Assembly: GCA_902622875.1 (NCBI GenBank) | Contig: CACNRW010000002.1 | Coordinates: 62,001 to 126,000, forward strand | Reading direction: 5' to 3' | Length of the DNA: 64,000 nt | DNA from: an uncultured SAR116 cluster alpha proteobacterium | Lineage (GTDB): Bacteria; Pseudomonadota; Alphaproteobacteria; Puniceispirillales; Marisalimonadaceae | Shown: positions 1 through 9,470 of the stretch, piece by piece | Layout: each line of letters opens with the position of its first letter | How positions within the stretch are numbered: the first letter of the stretch is position 1 | Notes under the pieces: model-generated | Database searches by the model: none | What the model was told of the DNA's origin: nothing | The model's input: only the letters and a program-made list of their open reading frames with translations | Program-made: the position numbers and the translations under genes

Positions 1-1599
1 GGTATTATTGATGAAATTGCTCCTAATGATAAAACTGTAGAAAACGGAGTATCTTATGCTCGAAAATTAATTAGTGAAGGTTTTGATGTAAGGCCAACTT
101 CAAAAATCACAAGTAAAGTTAACAATCTTGAAGAGATAAAAGAAATAATTACTAATGCAAAAGCTATTGCTTTAAAAAAATATAAAAATTTATTTTCTCC
201 ACATAATATTATTAAGTCTGTTGAAGAAGGCTTAAATTTAGATTTTCCAGCTGCCATAAAAAATGAAAGAAAACTTTTTAAAGAATGTATAGAAAGTCCA
301 CAGAGACAGGGGCTGATACATTCGTTCTTTGCTGAACGAGCAATTACAAAAATACCTGAATTAAAAAATGGTAAACCCTCTGAACTAAAAAAAATTGGTA
401 TCATTGGTGGTGGAACTATGGGTACAGGAATTTCAATGGCTGCTATGAATGCAGGATTTGATGTGATTATGATTGAGCAAAATCAAGAAGCAATTAAAAA
501 GGCTTTTGATAAAATTAACTCAACATATGACAGAAATGTAAATTTGGGTAGAATGACGACAGATCAAAAAAGCCAAATAATTAATTTATTTAAATCAGAT
601 ACTGACATGAATGTTTTAAATGATAGAGATTTAATAATAGAAGCTGTTTTTGAAAATATGGATGTGAAAAAAGAAGTTTTTATTAAACTAAATAAAATAT
701 GCAATCAAAAATGTATTCTAGCCTCAAATACAAGTTATTTGGATGTAAATGAAATTGCGAAAGTAGTTGATAATCCAGATAGAGTGATAGGCCTTCATTT
801 TTTTTCACCTGCTAATATTATGAAATTGCTAGAAATTGTCGTAGCAGAAAATACTTCAGAGAATACAGTATCAACTGCGTTTATGTTAGCCAAAAAAATG
901 AGAAAAGTTCCGGTACGTTCTGGAGTTTGTGACGGATTTATCGGTAATAGAATCCTTTCAAAATACTTGGTAGCTACTTATCACATGGTAGAGGACGGAG
1001 CAAGTCCATTCCATATTGATAAAGTGTTGAGAAAATTTGGATGTGCAATGGGTGTTTTTCAAGTTATAGATCTTGCTGGAGGCGATATAGGCTGGGCTAC
1101 TAGAAAAAGAAAGGCCCCATTTCGTCATAAAGATGATAGATATGTAGAAATTGCTGATAGAGTATGTGAGAGAGGGTGGTTTGGACAAAAAACTTCAAAA
1201 GGTTATTACCTTTATGGAGAAGGTATAGAGCTTTTTACACCAAACCCAGAGATAGAAATTATATGTAATGATGAAAGAAAAAGAGTGGGAATAACTCCTA
1301 AACATTTTTCTGATCAAGAAATATTAGATAGGTATATTGCTGCAATGGTCTATGAAGGAACCAAAATTTTACAAGAAAAAATTGCTATCAGGCCTTCTGA
1401 CATAGATGTTGTTTATACTAATGGCTATGGTTTTCCTAAATGGAGGGGAGGACCAATGAAATATGCTGATATGATTGGTTTAGATAAAGTACTAGCAAAT
1501 ATTGAAAAGTTTTATCAAGAAGATAAAAGATTTTGGTCTCCACCTCAATTACTTAAAGATTTGGTCTATAATGGTAAAAATTTTGATAGCCTTAATTAA
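1..1599 (+). CDS. 3-hydroxyacyl-CoA dehydrogenase / enoyl-CoA hydratase (FadB/FadJ type), 5' truncated
   Basis: The reading frame is open from the first base, so the gene begins upstream of the window; 532 codons are visible. A Rossmann NAD-binding motif (GIIGGGTMGTG) begins near nt 391, followed by NTSYLDV and GLHFFSPA, which carries the catalytic His of L-3-hydroxyacyl-CoA dehydrogenases, and then a duplicated C-terminal dehydrogenase domain ending in NGYGFPKWRGGP. About 130 residues precede the Rossmann motif and match the tail of a crotonase domain plus linker, so this is the bifunctional beta-oxidation enzyme, which oxidises 3-hydroxyacyl-CoA with NAD and normally also hydrates enoyl-CoA. 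An internal ATG at 418 lies inside the Rossmann motif and is not the start. Its stop overlaps a perfect palindrome. Confidence 0.93.
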   Translation, partial: GIIDEIAPNDKTVENGVSYARKLISEGFDVRPTSKITSKVNNLEEIKEIITNAKAIALKKYKNLFSPHNIIKSVEEGLNLDFPAAIKNERKLFKECIESPQRQGLIHSFFAERAITKIPELKNGKPSELKKIGIIGGGTMGTGISMAAMNAGFDVIMIEQNQEAIKKAFDKINSTYDRNVNLGRMTTDQKSQIINLFKSDTDMNVLNDRDLIIEAVFENMDVKKEVFIKLNKICNQKCILASNTSYLDVNEIAKVVDNPDRVIGLHFFSPANIMKLLEIVVAENTSENTVSTAFMLAKKMRKVPVRSGVCDGFIGNRILSKYLVATYHMVEDGASPFHIDKVLRKFGCAMGVFQVIDLAGGDIGWATRKRKAPFRHKDDRYVEIADRVCERGWFGQKTSKGYYLYGEGIELFTPNPEIEIICNDERKRVGITPKHFSDQEILDRYIAAMVYEGTKILQEKIAIRPSDIDVVYTNGYGFPKWRGGPMKYADMIGLDKVLANIEKFYQEDKRFWSPPQLLKDLVYNGKNFDSLN

Positions 1600-1608
1600 G
1601 GCTATCAA
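1583..1608. terminator. Perfect 26-nt palindrome between convergent genes, candidate bidirectional terminator
   Basis: The palindrome has arms TTGATAGCCTTAA and TTAAGGCTATCAA with no mismatch. It covers the stop codon of the rightward gene (1597-1599) and ends 11 nt before the stop of the leftward gene at 1620. Read leftward it is followed by AAAATTTTT, a short T-rich tract; read rightward there is no T-run. It fits a shared terminator best for leftward transcription. Confidence 0.5.
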
Positions 1609-1619
1609 GAGGTAACCGA

Positions 1620-2645
1620 TTAGATTGTTGGGTCAGGATTTACTCTAACAACTAGTTTCCCAAAATTGTTTCCATTTAATAAACCAATGAAAGCATTAGG
1701 AGCATTTTCGAGTCCATCCACAAAATCTTCCTTATATTTAATTTTGCCCTCTTTAATCCAATTAGACAAAGCTATAATTGACTCTTCTCTTTGATCATAA
1801 TGGTTAAACACTATGAAGCCTTTAATCATCATTCTTTTTGTTAAGACTTGTCTAAATAATAGTGGTAAACGATCTTTTTCACCACCCGGCATACTTGTAG
1901 CATTATACAAGGAAATTAAACCACAGACAGGTATTCTTGCATAATCATTTAGAAGTGGCATTACAGTATCAAAGGTAATACCACCAACATTTTCCCAATA
2001 AATATCCACACCATCGGGACAAGCTGATTTAAGTTGATCTTTAAAATCACCGTCTTTGTAGTTTATACATTCATCAAAGCCTAATTCTGATTTTGTAAAC
2101 TGACATTTTTCATTAGTGCCTGCAACACCAATCACTTTGCATCCATAAATCTTCCCAATCTGACCAACAGTCGATCCAACTGCTCCTGAAGCTGCAGAAA
2201 CAACTAAAGTTTCACCTCTTTGAGGCTTTGCAAAGTTATGCATACCAACATATGCAGTTGTTCCAGGCATGCCCAATACTCCAATAGAGGTTGAAAGTGG
2301 CGCCATATTTGGATCAATTATCCTTAATTTTTTTTCATCAACAGTAGGATTATCTTGCCAACCGGTTCGACCTTCTACAAAATCCCCAACTTTAAAGTTT
2401 TTAGATTTACTTTCTATGACTTGACTTAATGCGCCTGCTTCCATTTCTTCGCCAATTGCAACAGGTTTAGCGTAGCTTTTTGTATCATTCATTCTACCTC
2501 GCATATATGGATCTAAGGACATGTAGATAGTTTTAAGTAGAACCTCACCTTCTTTTGGATATCTAATTTTTTCTTTTACAGTTTTGAAGTTTTTAAGAGT
2601 TGGTTCACCATGCGGTCTTTCATTGAGTAAAATTTTGGTGTTCAT
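1620..2645 (-). CDS. NADP-dependent alkenal/one oxidoreductase, CurA / leukotriene B4 dehydrogenase-like MDR
   Basis: This 341-residue protein is a zinc-free medium-chain dehydrogenase/reductase that reduces alpha,beta-unsaturated carbonyls with NADPH. Seen: the N-terminal segment LNERPHGEP, the substrate-domain motif SLDPYMRGRM, the dinucleotide-binding stretch AASGAVGSTVGQIGKIYGC and YWENVGG, all typical of the CurA/prostaglandin-reductase branch. The ATG at 2645 is chosen over an upstream in-frame start at 2678 because GGAGA sits 8 nt before it. It is convergent with the FadB/J-like gene and 60 nt downstream of the MFS gene in the same orientation. The real substrate is unknown; detoxification of lipid aldehydes or enones is a guess. 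Confidence 0.9.
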   Translation of the reverse strand: MNTKILLNERPHGEPTLKNFKTVKEKIRYPKEGEVLLKTIYMSLDPYMRGRMNDTKSYAKPVAIGEEMEAGALSQVIESKSKNFKVGDFVEGRTGWQDNPTVDEKKLRIIDPNMAPLSTSIGVLGMPGTTAYVGMHNFAKPQRGETLVVSAASGAVGSTVGQIGKIYGCKVIGVAGTNEKCQFTKSELGFDECINYKDGDFKDQLKSACPDGVDIYWENVGGITFDTVMPLLNDYARIPVCGLISLYNATSMPGGEKDRLPLLFRQVLTKRMMIKGFIVFNHYDQREESIIALSNWIKEGKIKYKEDFVDGLENAPNAFIGLLNGNNFGKLVVRVNPDPTI

Positions 2646-2705
2646 GTAATTTTCTCCGTTTGTTAAATATTTTTGCAATTAATTTATTATGACCTCTTTT
2701 TTTAT

Positions 2706-3914
2706 TTAAGCTTTTGATAGATAATACTTAAAACATAATGTTGAAAATAAAGACCCTAATCCTAAACATAAAAATGATAAGAACCAAGCTAAATGACTTG
2801 TTTGTCCACCAAAATTATCTAAAACAAAACCAATTATAGGGCCTCCCAAAGCTCCTCCAAAAAATCCGACCATAGAGTGAAGGGCCAGTCTTACACCTCT
2901 ATCTTCTGGTTTACCGTTAATTACAGTTCCAGTAGTTAAAGATCCTGAATCAAGTACTATAAGTCCATTATAGATTAAAAGCATTATAAGGGCTAACCAG
3001 AAACTAAACCAAAAAGAAATAGCAGTCAAAATTGAACCTATGAAACATAATGATCCCATTGTACTTACTATTCTTGCTCTGTCTTTTCCTATACAATATT
3101 TAGCACCATAGATAGATGCGAAAATACCCAAAAAACCCATTAAACCAATACAATTAGCAATGAATGCGTCACTTACTTTGGTGTTAAAATAATTTGAAAG
3201 AAATAATATACATGGAAATGTCCAACTTCTAAAGCCAAATAACTCATATGTATGTCCCCCATAGCCAAGTATAAATGGCAATGCTTTTTTATTTTTAAAT
3301 GTAGTAAAAATAGGAATAATTACTTTTATAATACCTTGATATGGTCTTTTTTGGCGTTCTTCAATTTCTTCTCCTGAAAATAACAACAAAGGAAAAGCAG
3401 AAATAAATAGAATAAATGAGGCAAATAAGAAGGCTTGCTCCCATGAAATTTCATAACTCTTTATGAAACCAAATAGAGAAAACGAAAATGCGACACCCAA
3501 TCCAAAAAAAGAGGTATAAACTGCAACATATTTCTCTCTAGAAATTTTATTGAGTCTTGAGTTAAGTATTTGCAGTCCAGGCATATAAGTGCCAGCAAGA
3601 CCTCCACCAACAAGACCCCAATAGATTGAAGCATTAATTACATTGCTGGCAAAGAAAGAAAATAATAATAAACCTAAGCAACCAAGTAGAGAAGAAAAGC
3701 AATATAGTTTTCTTGCATCAAAAGTGTCGGTCATGCTCACTAAAAATGGAGTTGCAATAACATATCCAATATAGAATGATCCACTTATCCAACCAGCTTC
3801 ACTATTTGACAAATTCCATAAGGTTTGAAGGTCTAATAAATAGATAGGCCATACAGCAAATCCAGTCATAGAAAACATCTGTATAAAGCAACTTAAAAAA
3901 ACAATTCTAGGCAT
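2706..3914 (-). CDS. MFS permease, substrate unknown
   Basis: This is a 402-residue polytopic membrane protein with about 12 predicted helices and a short loop after helix 2 (SMTDTFDARKL) that resembles the MFS A-motif position. It is hydrophobic throughout with few charged loops. ATG 3914 is used; an in-frame TTG at 3929 would add five residues, and neither has a clear Shine-Dalgarno sequence, so the start is uncertain. The gene lies upstream of the CurA-like reductase in the same direction and may be co-transcribed with it. No residue pattern lets me name the substrate; a cytoplasmic-membrane proton-coupled transporter of a small organic molecule is the family expectation. Confidence 0.85.
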   Translation of the reverse strand: MPRIVFLSCFIQMFSMTGFAVWPIYLLDLQTLWNLSNSEAGWISGSFYIGYVIATPFLVSMTDTFDARKLYCFSSLLGCLGLLLFSFFASNVINASIYWGLVGGGLAGTYMPGLQILNSRLNKISREKYVAVYTSFFGLGVAFSFSLFGFIKSYEISWEQAFLFASFILFISAFPLLLFSGEEIEERQKRPYQGIIKVIIPIFTTFKNKKALPFILGYGGHTYELFGFRSWTFPCILFLSNYFNTKVSDAFIANCIGLMGFLGIFASIYGAKYCIGKDRARIVSTMGSLCFIGSILTAISFWFSFWLALIMLLIYNGLIVLDSGSLTTGTVINGKPEDRGVRLALHSMVGFFGGALGGPIIGFVLDNFGGQTSHLAWFLSFLCLGLGSLFSTLCFKYYLSKA

Positions 3915-4024
3915 TATATTTTTGAACAATCTGACTAATTATATTTAATATTTCTTTTAACAAGTTTATTATTTAATGTAGATTATAGACTGTTAAAAAC
4001 TTGTCTATTAATTAAAGGCTAAAC

Positions 4025-6109
4025 ATGACTACTCTACAAGAAATTATGTCACCTAAATCAATCGCTATTGTTGGAGCTTCAGATAATAAAGCTAGGATTG
4101 GAGGACGTCCATTAGCCCATATGATTGAACAAAAGTTTTCAGGAGGGATTTTCCCAATTAACCCAAATAGAGATAGTGTTCAAGGTATTAAAGCTTACTC
4201 TTCTTTATTAGATGTAAAAGAAGATTTAGATTTTATTTTAGTCGCAGTTCCTTCTCAAATAGTTGTGTCTGTCCTTGAACAGGCTGTAGAAAAAAAGGCA
4301 AAAACAGCATTAATTTTTTCTTCAGGGTTTTCCGAAATAGGTGGTCAAGGACAAATCTATCAAAACCAAATTAAAAAAATTAGTAAAGATAGTGGTTTAA
4401 GAGTAATAGGCCCAAATTGCCTGGGACTTTTTAACTCAGCTACTAATTTTTATCCAACATTTACATCAACCATAGACAGGGCTACTCCAAAGCCAGGTGG
4501 AATATCAATTGCCAGCCAATCAGGCGCTTATGGAAGCCATATATATATGGTAGCTCATCAAAGAGGTTTAGGAATAAGATATTGGATGACAACTGGAAAC
4601 GAAGTTGACTTGTCAGTAGGAGAAACAATCCAATTAATGGCTGAGGATCCAGATGTTCATTCAATTATGGCATATGCTGAAAGTGTAAAAGATGGAGAGC
4701 AATTTACTAAAGCTTTAGACACTGCAAGATCTGAAAAAAAGCCAGTAATTTTTATGAAAGTAGGTAGATCAGAAGTTGGTGCTGCAGCAGCTAACTCACA
4801 CACAGCTTCTTTGGCAGGTGAAGACGTTATTTACGATGAAGTGTTAAAAGCTCATGGTGCCTATAGAGTAAGAAGCACAGAAGAAATGTTAGATGTAGCT
4901 TATGCAACTAAACCAAAGATATTTCCTGCGGGAAAAAATTTAGGTATAGTAACTATATCAGGAGGAGGTGGTGTATTGATGGCAGATGCTGCATCCGATG
5001 AAGGTCTAATAGTTGGTCCCATGCCAGAGGATGCCCAAGATGAATTAAAACAACTTGTACCTTTTGCATCACCGATGAACCCTGTAGATGTGACAGCTCA
5101 ATTTTTTAATGATTTATCGTTGATACCTAAGTTTACGGACTTAATGCTCTCAAAAGGTGGTTATGATGCATTAATAGGTTTTTGGACATCTGTTGCAGGC
5201 TCTCCAGTTTTATCAAAACCCCTTTTATCATCTCTTAAACAGGCTATGAAAGGGTATGAAGATAAATTGTTTATAAATTGTATGGTTGCGCCTGAAGAAT
5301 ACGTTAAAATGTATGAAAAAGAAGGGTTTCCATGTATTGAAGATCCTACAAGAGCTATTATAGCAATGTCTGCATTGATGTTTTTTGGAGAAAAATTTAA
5401 TCTAAATGAAGCTAAACAAGATTTTAAAAAAAATGATTATGTCATAAAAATACCTGAAAAGAAATTAAACGAAATCGACTGTAGTGAAATTTTAAGGGCT
5501 GCTAATTTACCAGTTGTAAAATCTTTGCAGATTAAAAACTTAGATGATTTATCCTCCCTTTTTAAAAATGATGATACCAAATATGTAATGAAGATTTTGT
5601 CATCAGATATTCAACATAAAACAGAAGTTGGTGGTGTAATTTTAGAAATTAAAAATATTGATCAGGCTAGAGAAGCTTTCAAAGAAATTCATAAAAATGT
5701 TAATGAAAAAGCTCCTAAGGCTATAATTGACGGGGTCATGATTTCACCAATGATAAAAGGAGGAATTGAATGCATTTTAGGTGCTAAAATTGACCCAGTA
5801 TTTGGACCAATAGTTATGTTTGGTCTTGGTGGAATATATACAGAGGTAATGAAAGATATCTCTTTTGCTGAAGCTCCAGTATCTTCTGAGAAAGCTGAAA
5901 AAATGATTTTGTCTTTAAAAAGTAAAGATGTTTTTTTTGGTACTAGGGGTCAACCTTCTGTTGATATAAAGTCTTTAATAACTGCGATTGTTAACTTATC
6001 TAATTTAATTGCAGCTAATTTTGATCGGATTGATCAAGTTGAAATGAACCCAATTTTAGTCAGTGAGAATAGTGTTATTGCGCTTGATGCATTGATTGTA
6101 ACTAAATAG
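4025..6109 (+). CDS. ADP-forming acyl-CoA synthetase (acetate-CoA ligase, NDP-forming, fused alpha-beta)
   Basis: At 694 residues this matches the fused form of NDP-forming acyl-CoA synthetases, which interconvert acid, CoA and ATP with acyl-CoA, ADP and phosphate. Domain order seen: CoA-binding Rossmann domain from the N-terminus (MSPKSIAIVGASDN), a succinyl-CoA-ligase-like domain with PNCLGLFN and the phosphohistidine-type motif NSHTASLAG, and a C-terminal ATP-grasp domain from about residue 480 (MKILSSDIQHKTEVGGV, then GGIECILGAKIDPVFGP and the final EMNPILV). A weak AAAGG precedes the ATG by 6 nt. It heads an apparent three-gene operon with a DUF35 and a thiolase-like gene, so it may supply or consume the acyl-CoA used by them. 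Confidence 0.92.
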   Translation: MTTLQEIMSPKSIAIVGASDNKARIGGRPLAHMIEQKFSGGIFPINPNRDSVQGIKAYSSLLDVKEDLDFILVAVPSQIVVSVLEQAVEKKAKTALIFSSGFSEIGGQGQIYQNQIKKISKDSGLRVIGPNCLGLFNSATNFYPTFTSTIDRATPKPGGISIASQSGAYGSHIYMVAHQRGLGIRYWMTTGNEVDLSVGETIQLMAEDPDVHSIMAYAESVKDGEQFTKALDTARSEKKPVIFMKVGRSEVGAAAANSHTASLAGEDVIYDEVLKAHGAYRVRSTEEMLDVAYATKPKIFPAGKNLGIVTISGGGGVLMADAASDEGLIVGPMPEDAQDELKQLVPFASPMNPVDVTAQFFNDLSLIPKFTDLMLSKGGYDALIGFWTSVAGSPVLSKPLLSSLKQAMKGYEDKLFINCMVAPEEYVKMYEKEGFPCIEDPTRAIIAMSALMFFGEKFNLNEAKQDFKKNDYVIKIPEKKLNEIDCSEILRAANLPVVKSLQIKNLDDLSSLFKNDDTKYVMKILSSDIQHKTEVGGVILEIKNIDQAREAFKEIHKNVNEKAPKAIIDGVMISPMIKGGIECILGAKIDPVFGPIVMFGLGGIYTEVMKDISFAEAPVSSEKAEKMILSLKSKDVFFGTRGQPSVDIKSLITAIVNLSNLIAANFDRIDQVEMNPILVSENSVIALDALIVTK

Positions 6110-6130
6110 AACTTTAAAAAAGGAAGAAAA

Positions 6131-6520
6131 ATGCCAGAAAACTTAAAAGGATTGGTTGGCCCAGAACAACAATTTAAAAATTATTTGTCTGAAGGAAAAT
6201 TTATGATCCAAAGGTGTAAAAGTTTAGATAAATTTTTCTTTCATCCGCGAGTTGCTTTTCCAAGTACTGGTGAAAGGGATTTAGAGTGGGTAGAAGCATC
6301 TGGAATAGGAACTGTTCATAGCACCACTTGCAATAGGAGGTTACCAGAAAAGGGTGGTGATTTTAATTTGTCTTTAATTACTTTAGATGAAGGCCCAAGA
6401 ATGATGGCAAGGGTTGAAGGTATAGAGCCAGATAAAGTTCAAATAGGTCAAAAAGTAAAAGCTAGAATTTCAATTCTTAATGGGGAACCAGCAGTAATTT
6501 TTGATATTTTACAAGGATAA
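6131..6520 (+). CDS. DUF35 OB-fold protein with degenerate zinc ribbon
   Basis: This 129-residue protein carries the DUF35 layout: N-terminal helical segment, ribbon region near residues 30-50 and a C-terminal OB-fold with a GIGTVHS start and GQKVKARI core. Family members usually hold a four-Cys zinc ribbon; here only one Cys is found in that stretch (MIQRCKSLDKFF), so zinc binding looks lost. DUF35 proteins pair with thiolase-like enzymes and are needed for their folding or acyl-CoA binding, for example in Ltp2-type retro-aldolases and archaeal HMG-CoA synthase complexes. The thiolase-like gene follows after 5 nt. GGAAG lies upstream of the ATG. Confidence 0.88.
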   Translation: MPENLKGLVGPEQQFKNYLSEGKFMIQRCKSLDKFFFHPRVAFPSTGERDLEWVEASGIGTVHSTTCNRRLPEKGGDFNLSLITLDEGPRMMARVEGIEPDKVQIGQKVKARISILNGEPAVIFDILQG

Positions 6521-6525
6521 TTATA

Positions 6526-7716
6526 ATGAACCAAAATGATATTAATAATTTAAGAGGTAAAACTGCTGTCGTTGGCCTAGCAGAAAGTGGTTGTGGAATG
6601 GCATCAGGTTGGAGCGCTATGGAGATAATGGCAAACTCTGTTCATGACGCTTTAGATGATGCAGGAATAAAATTAAATGAAGTTGATGGAGTTTTTGCTG
6701 CAACAGCCTTTCATTCCATGGCGGCGATGTCTTTATCTGAATATCTTGGTTTAAAACCGAAATTTGCTGATGGTTCTCAGATTGGTGGATCAAGCTTTTT
6801 ATCTCATATTTTGACAGCTGCTTTGGCTTTAGATGCAGGATTGATAAATGTAGCAGTGGTTGCATATGGCTCTAATCAAAAAAGTATTGGAGGATTTAAA
6901 ACTATTTCAGAAGCAATGCCATATGAAGCACAATATGAACCTAGAATGCCAGTTACTGCATATGCTTTAGCTGCAAAAAGATATATGCACGAATTTAGAG
7001 CATCTCGCGAAGATTTAGCAAATGTAGCAGTATCTGCAAGAGACTGGGCCTTACTTAATCCAAGAGCTTACACTTATGATAAGGGTCCCTTGACTGTTGA
7101 AGATGTTCTTTCAGCAAGACCAATTGTAGATCCCTTGGGTAAACTAGATTGTTGCCTAGTCACTGACGGAGGGGCTGCGGTCATAATGACAAGGTCTGAT
7201 AGAGCTAAAGATACTAAGAATACTCCTATTTATTTGCTTGGAGCAGCAATGGAACACCATCACCGAATGGTTTCTGAAATGCCAGATTTAGTTAGAACAT
7301 CGGCAATAGATAGTAGCCAAAGGGCGTTTAAGATGTCTAGTTATAAAGCCACTGACATGGATACAATACAATTATATGATGCCTTCACCATAAATACATT
7401 GTTATTTCTAGAAGATTTAGGTTTCTGTAAAAAAGGTGAAGCTATTGAATTGGTTAAAAACAATAATATTGGGCCCTCTGGATCCTTAAAAGTTAATACT
7501 AATGGAGGAGGGTTGTCCTGTGTACATCCAGGAATGTATGGTCTTTTTGTAACTTTAGAAGCTATTCGTCAATTAAGGAATTCTGCAGGAGACAATGTAG
7601 GTGAAAGATCGGGTGGAGGATGGATTGACAATGCAAAATTGTCAGTAGCTCATGGTAATGGCGGAGTTTTATCAAGTCAGGTTACAAATGTTTGGGGTGT
7701 TTCTGAAACTCTTTAA
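6526..7716 (+). CDS. Thiolase-superfamily protein (SCP2/Ltp2-like) without nucleophilic Cys
   Basis: This 396-residue thiolase-fold protein has the two-half architecture, with VVAYGSNQKS in the N-terminal half and GGGLSCVHPGMYG near residue 330 in the C-terminal half, where true thiolases have the catalytic His. At the usual Cys-acceptor position the sequence reads DGSQIGGSSF, so the acyl-enzyme nucleophile is absent. This matches the subgroup that pairs with DUF35 proteins and includes the steroid side-chain retro-aldolase Ltp2. It sits 5 nt after the DUF35 gene and probably forms a complex with that protein. I infer C-C bond cleavage or condensation on an acyl-CoA; the substrate is unknown. 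AAGGA precedes the ATG. Confidence 0.88.
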   Translation: MNQNDINNLRGKTAVVGLAESGCGMASGWSAMEIMANSVHDALDDAGIKLNEVDGVFAATAFHSMAAMSLSEYLGLKPKFADGSQIGGSSFLSHILTAALALDAGLINVAVVAYGSNQKSIGGFKTISEAMPYEAQYEPRMPVTAYALAAKRYMHEFRASREDLANVAVSARDWALLNPRAYTYDKGPLTVEDVLSARPIVDPLGKLDCCLVTDGGAAVIMTRSDRAKDTKNTPIYLLGAAMEHHHRMVSEMPDLVRTSAIDSSQRAFKMSSYKATDMDTIQLYDAFTINTLLFLEDLGFCKKGEAIELVKNNNIGPSGSLKVNTNGGGLSCVHPGMYGLFVTLEAIRQLRNSAGDNVGERSGGGWIDNAKLSVAHGNGGVLSSQVTNVWGVSETL

Positions 7717-7717
7717 A

Positions 7718-8236
7718 TTATGATTTGAGAGTTTTTAGATAATAAAAAGTTCCAGTTTCTTTATTATATTTTACCTCAAGCCTACCTTTTATTGTTATAG
7801 GATCAAAGGAAAAATCAACTGCCTTTTCTGAACTGATTTCGATAACTTGAGACGGACCAACGTGGTAGTGAAATGGACAACTCAAAGGATATGGTCCAAT
7901 CAAAAATCTTTTTTGTTTTTCTGATTGCTCGAGAGGAAACATAAAGCCCATTACAGTAACTGTTTTTCCATTATATTTTTTAACATTATCATCATAAATT
8001 GGTTTTATAAGACAATAATCAAACCCATCTTTATCAATTGTACAATCTTCAATCTCTTTGGTTTTTTTAAATAATTGCCAAGGTATTGCATCACCAGTTA
8101 CTTCAAGTGGCTCAAATAAATCCTCAACTATAATATTTTCAGATGGATCAATATCATTAAGGTTAAATTTTTCATAACCAAATACCTCAAATGGAAATAA
8201 AGAACAAATGAGTATAATTATTAATTTTTTATTCAT
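7718..8236 (-). CDS. DUF3299 exported protein in a zinc-associated operon
   Basis: The 172-residue protein starts with a Sec-type signal peptide (MNKKLIIILICSLFPFEVFG). The mature part has the DUF3299 pattern: VMGFMFPLEQ, then GPYPLSCPFHYHVGPSQVI, a Cys/His-rich motif that could bind a metal. DUF3299 proteins have no established biochemical role. It is the last gene of a leftward set znuA, ABC ATPase, FtsX permease, DUF3299, and I recall a similar combination in the zinc-regulated zrg locus of Vibrio; that parallel needs checking. It is likely periplasmic and linked to zinc acquisition or envelope metal handling. Its end lies one base from the end of the convergent thiolase-like gene. Confidence 0.82.
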   Translation of the reverse strand: MNKKLIIILICSLFPFEVFGYEKFNLNDIDPSENIIVEDLFEPLEVTGDAIPWQLFKKTKEIEDCTIDKDGFDYCLIKPIYDDNVKKYNGKTVTVMGFMFPLEQSEKQKRFLIGPYPLSCPFHYHVGPSQVIEISSEKAVDFSFDPITIKGRLEVKYNKETGTFYYLKTLKS

Positions 8237-8282
8237 GTTTTGATCTTTTCATATCTCACTATACGTCTGTAAAAATAAATAA

Positions 8283-9470
8283 TTAACTATTTAACAAGGT
8301 GTTTCTAATATTTTGTTTATATACTTTGATGCAGGGTATAAGACAAGTAAGAAAAGAAATAATCAGAATAACAAACCATATTATTAAAATTTCATAAATA
8401 AAATCAAGCTGTCCTGTAACTATATTTCTTCCAAGTAATGAAAAAAATTCAATGCACTTGTAGACTATACTTCCTAAGATCAACCCAATAAAACTTCCTA
8501 AAATTGAAATAGTCATTCCCTCGATTAAAATTATAGAAAAAATTCGTTCCCTAGTAAAGCCAAGTGTTCTTAATATTGCCAGGTCATATTTTCTTTCGTT
8601 TATGTTATTTAATAATGTGAATAAAATCCCTGCAAATGATAAAGATACAATTATAATGCTCAAATAATTAATAATTTTATGGGCTCCGCCAGTTAACTTA
8701 AATAATTTAGAAATTTCAAGATTAGGACTAGCTGCTTGCATACTTGTGTTTTTGTTAATTAGTCTTGGAAAAGAAAAGACAGAGGTTTTATTTTTATATT
8801 TTAATAATAATGCTGTTACTTCTAAGCTATCACTTTTTTTCAAAATGTCATTTTGATTTGAATGTAAATTCCATACACTATTCAAGCTGGTGATAATTAA
8901 ATTATCTAATATAGTACCTGTCTTTTTTAAGATACCAACTACTTTATAAGGTTGTTCAGAATGAATGTCGCCTGTATCTATTAAACCATGAGATCCCACA
9001 AAAAATTTGTCAATTTTTAATTTAGTGAAATTAGCTACATTGGAACCAATTACGGATTGCATAGGCTTTTCCCACATAGAACCTATTTCTAATTCTGCAT
9101 CATATAGTTTTAAGAATTTCTTATCAGTACCTACTATCCTGTAATTTTGGAAATTATCACCTAACGAAATTGGAACTCCAAATTTAATAGCAGGATGTTT
9201 CATAATTTTTTTAGCATTTTTGTAACTTATATTTCCCGTTGGAATATCAATGTGATGAATAGATGATAAGACTAATTGAAGAGGGCTTCCCTTGGCTCCT
9301 ACTACTACATCCAAATTAGGATTATTTTTGGTAAAAGTATTCTTAGTAATTTGATTAACTAAAACTGACAATGTAATTATTGTGACACCTAATATCATTA
9401 AAAGTATACTCATTATGAAATTTAATGGCTTAGATTTTAAATACAAAAATGAAATTAAGAATATATTTAT
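8283..9470 (-). CDS. ABC transporter permease, FtsX/MacB type, in the zinc island; probable ATA start
   Basis: This is a membrane protein with one N-terminal helix (FIMSILLMILGVTIITLSVLV), a large periplasmic domain and three C-terminal helices of the FtsX domain (from about residue 270), with NERKYDLAILRTLGFTRERIF as the coupling segment. I place the start at ATA 9470, giving 395 residues: AGGAG at 9478-9482 is 7 nt upstream, the codon overlaps the TAA of the ATPase gene, and the added peptide restores the usual segment before the first helix. The first standard in-frame start is TTG 9446, without a Shine-Dalgarno sequence and 8 residues shorter. It partners the ATPase encoded just upstream. 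Confidence 0.85.
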   Translation of the reverse strand: MNIFLISFLYLKSKPLNFIMSILLMILGVTIITLSVLVNQITKNTFTKNNPNLDVVVGAKGSPLQLVLSSIHHIDIPTGNISYKNAKKIMKHPAIKFGVPISLGDNFQNYRIVGTDKKFLKLYDAELEIGSMWEKPMQSVIGSNVANFTKLKIDKFFVGSHGLIDTGDIHSEQPYKVVGILKKTGTILDNLIITSLNSVWNLHSNQNDILKKSDSLEVTALLLKYKNKTSVFSFPRLINKNTSMQAASPNLEISKLFKLTGGAHKIINYLSIIIVSLSFAGILFTLLNNINERKYDLAILRTLGFTRERIFSIILIEGMTISILGSFIGLILGSIVYKCIEFFSLLGRNIVTGQLDFIYEILIIWFVILIISFLTCLIPCIKVYKQNIRNTLLNS

